Assembly (NCBI RefSeq): GCF_003597395.2
Contig: NC_133771.1
Coordinates: 133,754,312 to 133,818,311 of the forward strand
Origin: Chelonoidis abingdonii
Lineage: Eukaryota; Chordata; Testudines; Testudinidae
Length of the DNA stretch: 64,000 nt
Reading direction: 5' to 3'
The notes beneath the pieces are model-generated. The model had not been told where the DNA came from, did no database searches, and saw nothing but the letters and a program-made list of their open reading frames with translations. Of the stretch, positions 58,750-64,000 are shown in pieces. Each line of letters starts with the position of its first letter. Within the stretch, counting starts at the first letter, position 1. The position numbers and the translations under genes are program-made.

Positions 58750-61700
58750 AAATAACCACATCCTTAGAAAGCCACCAGGCACAAGTCTGCTACTATCCCG
58801 TAAGTGAAGATGCACTGAAATCTCATGTATAGCAAACTATACCCATCACAAATACCAAAATCTACTTATAAATACCCAACCCACTAATTGTCCCTAAAAT
58901 CCATGCCAGAGGTCGGCTACACAAGTTAGCTTTGCTACCAGCCAAAGCAAGATTTTTGAGCACAGTTTTTCAACCAGGGAAGAGAAATTTGGTTGGAAAC
59001 AAACATTAGGTAGCCAGAAAACAAATGATGGCTAAATAAAGCTTACACTTTTGCAGTGTGAGTACAGACAAATCCCAGCATTTTAGCTGGAGGTGCTGTA
59101 AATTCTGAGTACTAGTATCTGTGTTCTAGGCCCCCCCGCATGTTGTGGCACCTGGGTCAGGAAACACTCCTGCCTGCAGGTAGTAAGGGAGTTCTGCCTT
59201 GACACTGGATAACCTTCACAAGGAGTCTCTGGACCGAGGATTGAAACTTCTCCATTTTATAATGAACGTGTCTAATTTTCATCAGCCAGTTTGCACCTAG
59301 AGTGTTCCATCCACCCAATCATTTAGTTCACTGCTTCCCCTCCCTTGTTTCATTTTCACTTACTGCCCAAGTGATATCTGCACACATATGCACAGCCCAT
59401 CACACTTCCTGTCCTCACGCCCTGCCCCCCAAACCCATCTGTTGCCCCATTGTAAGGTATGAAGTGAGGGGACATTAGTTTCATATGACAAAGCACCATC
59501 CAGCCGTCTTACAGCATTTTATGTCAGGATCGCTTATAGTGGTGCCATGAAAACAGATACAGCCACATGTTCTTGGTCGAGTCTGCAAAACGAACTCTGG
59601 CCTTACGGTCACTTCATCAATATTTTCCATTCTTTGTTACCAATGGATAATGTGATTTTTATTTTTCTAAGCTAATTGAGTGCTGTTGCGATCCCTAGAG
59701 ACTGAAGTCTTCTAGATGAAACATGGTCACCAGCAGAGCGACCTTCCCTTCACCTCCCAGCTAATGAGATACTAATGCTAAAGTCTACTGGTAAGAGGGT
59801 AGCTCAGTCTCTATTTCCATGTCATCATTGATCTTTCTTATGAGAATGCAAACAAAGTTGCCAGTCAATGTTGTTTATGCCTTTCCACAGTGTCATCTCT
59901 GGGTCAAAAATCAGCTGTGTCAGAAGAACTAAACTCATGGCTATTAAGAAGCTAGTATCTTTAGAATAACTTCAAAGCAGTCACTCAAGCTCACACATAA
60001 TTTCCATCCTTACTCTAATAATTCTTAGGGGCTGGAATACGATGTGGATATAAGTGAACATTAAAAATCTATTAGTTGGTGCCAAACCCACAAACTGCCA
60101 CTAATTGTTGTCCTTATTCCAGTCACGCATTTCAACTGCCATTTTGTTATCATAAAATTTCCTTTACTTAGCCGTCAATTTCCATCATTTCCTTTATATG
60201 ATGATCAGAAACCTCAGCTTTTACCAATTAGCTTCAGCTACCAACTTCAGAGCATTAAACCCATTCTACAGGATTAAGTGAGAAGAGAAAACAAGCTATG
60301 TGCCTGTAATATAGGGTGTCTTGTAAGATGCAAGCTGTCATTTTATGTGGTATTGAGAGTTATTAACCCAATTGTCCACCCTGAGAAGTCCTATTACTAT
60401 TACCAAATGTGCAATTAAAGACAGTGAAACAAATTCTTCTTGCAGTTACACTGGTACAAACACACTGGACTGTAATGAAGTCAGAGCAGTGTAAAGTAGA
60501 TCAGCATTTGGCCAAATAGCAGTTGTGTCCAGATAACATACACTAAAACTGGATTCAATAGCTGTAATTTTAATTAAAAAAAATCTTTTCACAATTTAAG
60601 GGAGGGACAAAGATATCGGAAGTGGGGAGCACATGCTTGGCCGTCTTCCTGGTTCTTGATTTAGTACAGCCATGTTACAAAGTGGAATATCCAACTGAAG
60701 AGCTTCTTAAAACTGTTTTTTAAAAGAATGGTGATGAAGACAGAGGAAACCTAACATTCTGGTACAAAATAGATATATTGGGAGTTAGAAGTCAAAATAT
60801 TTTTTTTTAAATCCTCCAGACCAAATTCTGCTCTCATTTTACTAGTGTAAAGACAGATCATTGTGGGGTATTGGAGAGCTGATTCAGTCCAATACAGTAT
60901 GTTAAAACAATCACTGTTAAAGCTCAAGAGAAATAAGGCTGAAATTTATATAATTGCAAAGTAATTTAACAGTCAGTGGAAAATGGGAAGAAGCTGATAG
61001 CTTGTAGGTCTGCAGTTAACATGAGAGACAGCACAGAACAAATATTTGGTTGACGTTACATAAATAACGAATATATTTTAGATTAGTGTGCTGGCCTGGA
61101 ACAACTTTTCCTGACTATAATTTAGCCTAACATTATCAGTTGATATGTCATCTATTTGCTTTGGCTCTCTGGGTTTACTGCTGCTGACATAATGGTGGAA
61201 CTTGGACTGCATTATGTTTGCAAGGGTGAACGTTATGGCACCCAGTCCATCTGCTTAGTTTTTGATCTTCCTACACATCTGACTACATTTAAAGCAGCTA
61301 CTATGCAGTGACACATCAGCAGTGAATAAGAACAATGGCTATGTGTCCTACTCATCTCTTGAAGTTTCTAAGAATAAGGGAATGGGTATGATTAAAATAA
61401 GGGTTTACATACATCTTTAAATGATTATTATCCTATTTTGACTGGTTTTCTTTCTTTTCCCATGCTTCTGTACTCTATGTTCTAGCTGGACGTACATTTG
61501 CAAGTGCTCAAAATCCTATGCATTTATACCTTGTTTCTGCAAGATTTCCAACCCAATTTTGCAGAACCAAGCCATCTGGAGAACGTCAGCATCCGCTTCT
61601 AAACTTTTCAAATGCTTATTCTAAATCGAACTTAGAAAATTTTAAGAGGTGTTTAATATTGGTGTGGGCCCAAATGGTAGAAATCCTTTATGAGTCGGGG

Positions 61701-63092
61701 TAGTTTGGATTGATTTTTTTTATGCCATCTTCTCCTTTGCACAAATACCACCAGACTTTCTCCTGTGTCGCTTGCTAGATAATAATCCCTTCCACAGCGT
61801 TGTTGAAATGGATAATATTTTGGACTATTATACTCAACAGTGCACATTGTCTTGTTCCCTCCCTAGTCTTCTGCTTCTAGCTCCTGCCATTGCTTCATGA
61901 CACTTCTTCCCGTTCTTCTTCCACTTCTTCCCGTTATTTTTAACAGTGTGGCACAGTTTACTCACCTTACATTTAAGTTTTTGGAGATGATGAAAACAAA
62001 AATAGCATTTGTCCAAGGTATTCCTGTTAAACAGTTTCGTTTTTGTGTACTGAAGACTCACGGGTAAGTTTTTAGATAGAGTTACCATATCTACAGCACT
62101 GAGATTACTCCCCTGCAAAGAGTCTGTGAAACACATGCAGATGTGTATGGCAATATGAAGCAAAAGAAAATGTTGTGAGTACTTTAATTTGCTTTGTTTG
62201 ATAATTCCAAAGCCATCAATCTTCTGCTCTGCTATTAACTCTAATAATCATCTAATGAGTCAGCTTGAACAAGATGTTCTTACAGCTGTTCACTAATGCC
62301 ATGACGTTCCCAAAACTCTGCTCCCTAATGCACACTGAAATGTCCGTGTTGTTGTTTTTCAGACAGGAACCCTTCTCTCAAAACACAGACATCAGACAGT
62401 TGACTAAGACAAACCCTGGAACTGAACAACACTCCCAAACTATGGAGGGCCTGGGATCCCGGTCTAGATCACAGCTTCACTTCTGCTCCTTACAATGAGC
62501 CAGACCAACCCCCGCAAATTCCTAAGACGTTTACATAGAGATAGACTGCATCTTCCAGTAGCAGCTTTTATTTCCACTATAAATCACAATTGTTTTCAAC
62601 CCAGGGAATGGCAAAGAGAGTCTCGGATCAGACTATGGGAATTAGTGGTCCAGTCCTAGATCACTTCCAGTGTTATTGAGGATTTTTGTCACTGTTTGCT
62701 TTCAAGGTACTGAAGACAATTTGCAGTTATGGGCTAAGGGTAAAATTCACTCCTGTGAAAAGTGCCATTTATCACTTCAGTCTCCTTTGAGTTCCTCCCC
62801 AAATTCATAAAGGAAATACCTCCCTTTCCATTTTAAGGAAGGAGTATTGTCAAGAATTCAGAAGCTTGGCCCAGAGGTCCGAGCATAGTCCTGGAAGACA
62901 GGAACTGTGTGACAGACTGATAAGATCCTGCAACATCCTGGACAAACCTTGTGCAATTAAGAAACTTTGTTGAATTAAGTTAAACCTCACTGAGTTAGGT
63001 TTGGTACCTTTGGATCCATTGTATTAAGTACGCAATTGTGTATGTATTTTTGTGGCATTGTATCTAACTCCTCTAGTAGGAGGGGGCTGTAA
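58750..63092. other. No gene seen; candidate non-coding regulatory DNA
   Basis: No coding exon was recognised. 60425-60520 and 62740-62800 carry old palindromic 'GTAAA...TTTAC'-type repeats. 59580-60250 is AT-balanced, repeat-free and has several TAATTA/CTAATTG homeobox-like motifs. 61870-61945 is rich in TTCTTCC units. Confidence 0.45.
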
Positions 63093-64000
63093 GAGTATGT
63101 CTACACTACGGGATTATACCAATTTTACAGAAACCGGTTTTGTAAAACAGATTGTATAAAGTCGAGTGCACGTGGCCACACTAAGCACGTTAATTCGGCG
63201 GTGTGCGTCCATGTACCGAGGCTGGTGTCAATTTCTGGAGTGTTGCACTGTGGGTAGCTATCCCATAGCTATCCCATAGTTCCCGCAGTCTCCCCCGCCC
63301 CTTGGAATTCTGGGTTGAGATCCCAGTGCCTGATGGGTACAGCCTCACCCCTCCCTCCGTGAAAGCAGCAGACAACTGTTTTGTGCCTTTTTTTCCTGGG
63401 TGAACTGTGCAAACGCCATAGCACAGCAAGCATGGACCCTGCTGAGCTCAAGACAGCAATCATGGACGTTGTAAATGCCTTGCGCATTGTCGTGCAGTCT
63501 ATGCTGAACCAGGATCTGCAAAACCAGGCAAGGAGGCAGCGGCTATGGCAGTATGGCGACGAGAGTGATGAGGACTTGGACACAGAATTCTCTCAAACCG
63601 CGGGCCCCTGTGCTTTGGAGATCCTACTGGTAATGGGGCAGGTTCTAGCCATTGAACGCCGATTTTGGGCCCGGGAAACAAGCACAAACTTTCGCATGCG
63701 TAAGGGCACTTTCATGGAACTTTGTGACTTGCTTTCCCCTGCCCTGAAATGCCAGAATACCAAGATGAGAGCAGCCCTCACGGTTGAGAAGCAAATGGTG
63801 ATAGCCCTCTGAAAGCTTGCAACATCAGACAGCTACCGGTCAGTCGGGAATCAATTTGCAGTGGGAAAATCTACTGTAGGGACTGCTGTGATGCAAGTAG
63901 CCAAAGCAATCATTAAGCTGCTGCTACAAAAGGTTGTGACTCTGGGAAATGTGCAGATGATAGTGGATGGCTTTGCTGCAATGAGATTCCCTAACTGTGG
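63093..64000 (+). mobile_element. PIF/Harbinger element, left part, runs off the right edge
   Basis: It begins GAGTATGTCTACACTACGGG after TAA (63090-63092), the expected target-duplication trinucleotide, and its first 350 bases match the inverted right part of 24971-27285. It carries the transposase frame listed separately. The right terminus is outside the window. Confidence 0.85.
63433..64000 (+). pseudogene. PIF/Harbinger transposase (HARBI1-like, DDE family), broken and incomplete
   Basis: The frame from MDPAELKTAIMDVVNAL encodes the N-terminal half of a Harbinger transposase, a nuclear DDE endonuclease that would cut at TWA sites. Recognisable blocks are GPCALEILLVMGQVLAIERR, FRMRKGTFMELCDLLSPALK, and after the stop KLATSDSYRSVGNQFAVGKS (helix-turn-helix-like) and a VDGFAAMRFPNCG block just before the first catalytic Asp of the family. 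An in-frame TGA at 63810-63812 interrupts it, where related copies have Trp (from memory), a one-base TGG to TGA change. The RFWARETSTN-FRMRKGT junction looks shorter than other copies I remember, suggesting a small in-frame deletion. An upstream ATG at 63381 would add 17 residues, but MDPAEL is the likelier start. Catalytic DDE residues lie beyond the edge. Confidence 0.85.

Noticed and set aside
58128..58815. Long minus-strand frames of 112 and 122 codons
   Set aside because: They are antisense to the GC-rich solo LTR 58046-58744; no retroviral protein similarity was seen.

Overview
The window looks like vertebrate nuclear DNA, most likely a turtle (Testudines) or another non-avian sauropsid. 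The evidence is a thrombospondin-2 gene with vertebrate splice sites, AT-rich non-coding DNA, many CR1-type LINE 3' ends, MIR/L2-type ancient repeats, hAT and PIF/Harbinger elements with short target duplications, and solo LTRs of types I associate from memory with turtle genomes. The species assignment is inference. Nothing prokaryotic (operons, ribosome-binding sites, CRISPR) is present.

Only one host gene is recognisable: the 5' end of THBS2 on the minus strand. It has a TATA-type promoter near 12428-12436, a non-coding exon 1 ending at 12246, exon 2 (10802-10728) with the start codon and signal peptide, and exon 3 (9834-9278) with the heparin-binding laminin-G-like N-terminal domain. The two coding exons join in frame and give 209 residues ending on a codon boundary. 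The rest of the gene lies left of position 1, so bases 1-9277 are intron 3. From about 12.4 kb to 64 kb I found no other host exon. This is the upstream flank of THBS2, filled with mobile-element remains and unrecognised single-copy-looking DNA that may hold distal regulatory elements.

Mobile elements by region. Intron 3 (1-9277): a MIR-type SINE, a 178-bp TA-flanked MITE, an L1-type LINE (about 4556-6365) splitting an older foldback repeat, and a hAT element (6993-7324) inside an older MITE. Upstream flank: hAT 16807-17114 inside a CR1-like repeat; a roughly 1-kb foldback repeat with tRNA-promoter-like boxes (about 18740-19735); a short hAT (21811-21977); a solo LTR (23970-24856); a 2.3-kb PIF/Harbinger copy (24971-27285); a CR1 interrupted by a solo LTR (30880-31751); a decayed LINE with endonuclease and reverse transcriptase (about 32590-36480, minus); hAT copies at 42981-43280 and 46150-46438; a CR1 interrupted by a MITE (51470-51769); L2-like and LTR-like remnants at 52-58 kb; a solo LTR (58046-58744); and, at the right edge, a PIF/Harbinger element (from 63093) with a transposase reading frame broken by a stop codon.

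I did not find a convincing new biological system. The points most worth a second look are a perfect inverted pair of TEAD-type motifs just upstream of the THBS2 TATA box, the foldback repeat carrying tRNA-like boxes on both strands, the pair of related Harbinger copies, and several nested insertions that give a relative age order. Coordinates of repeats without a stated target duplication are approximate.
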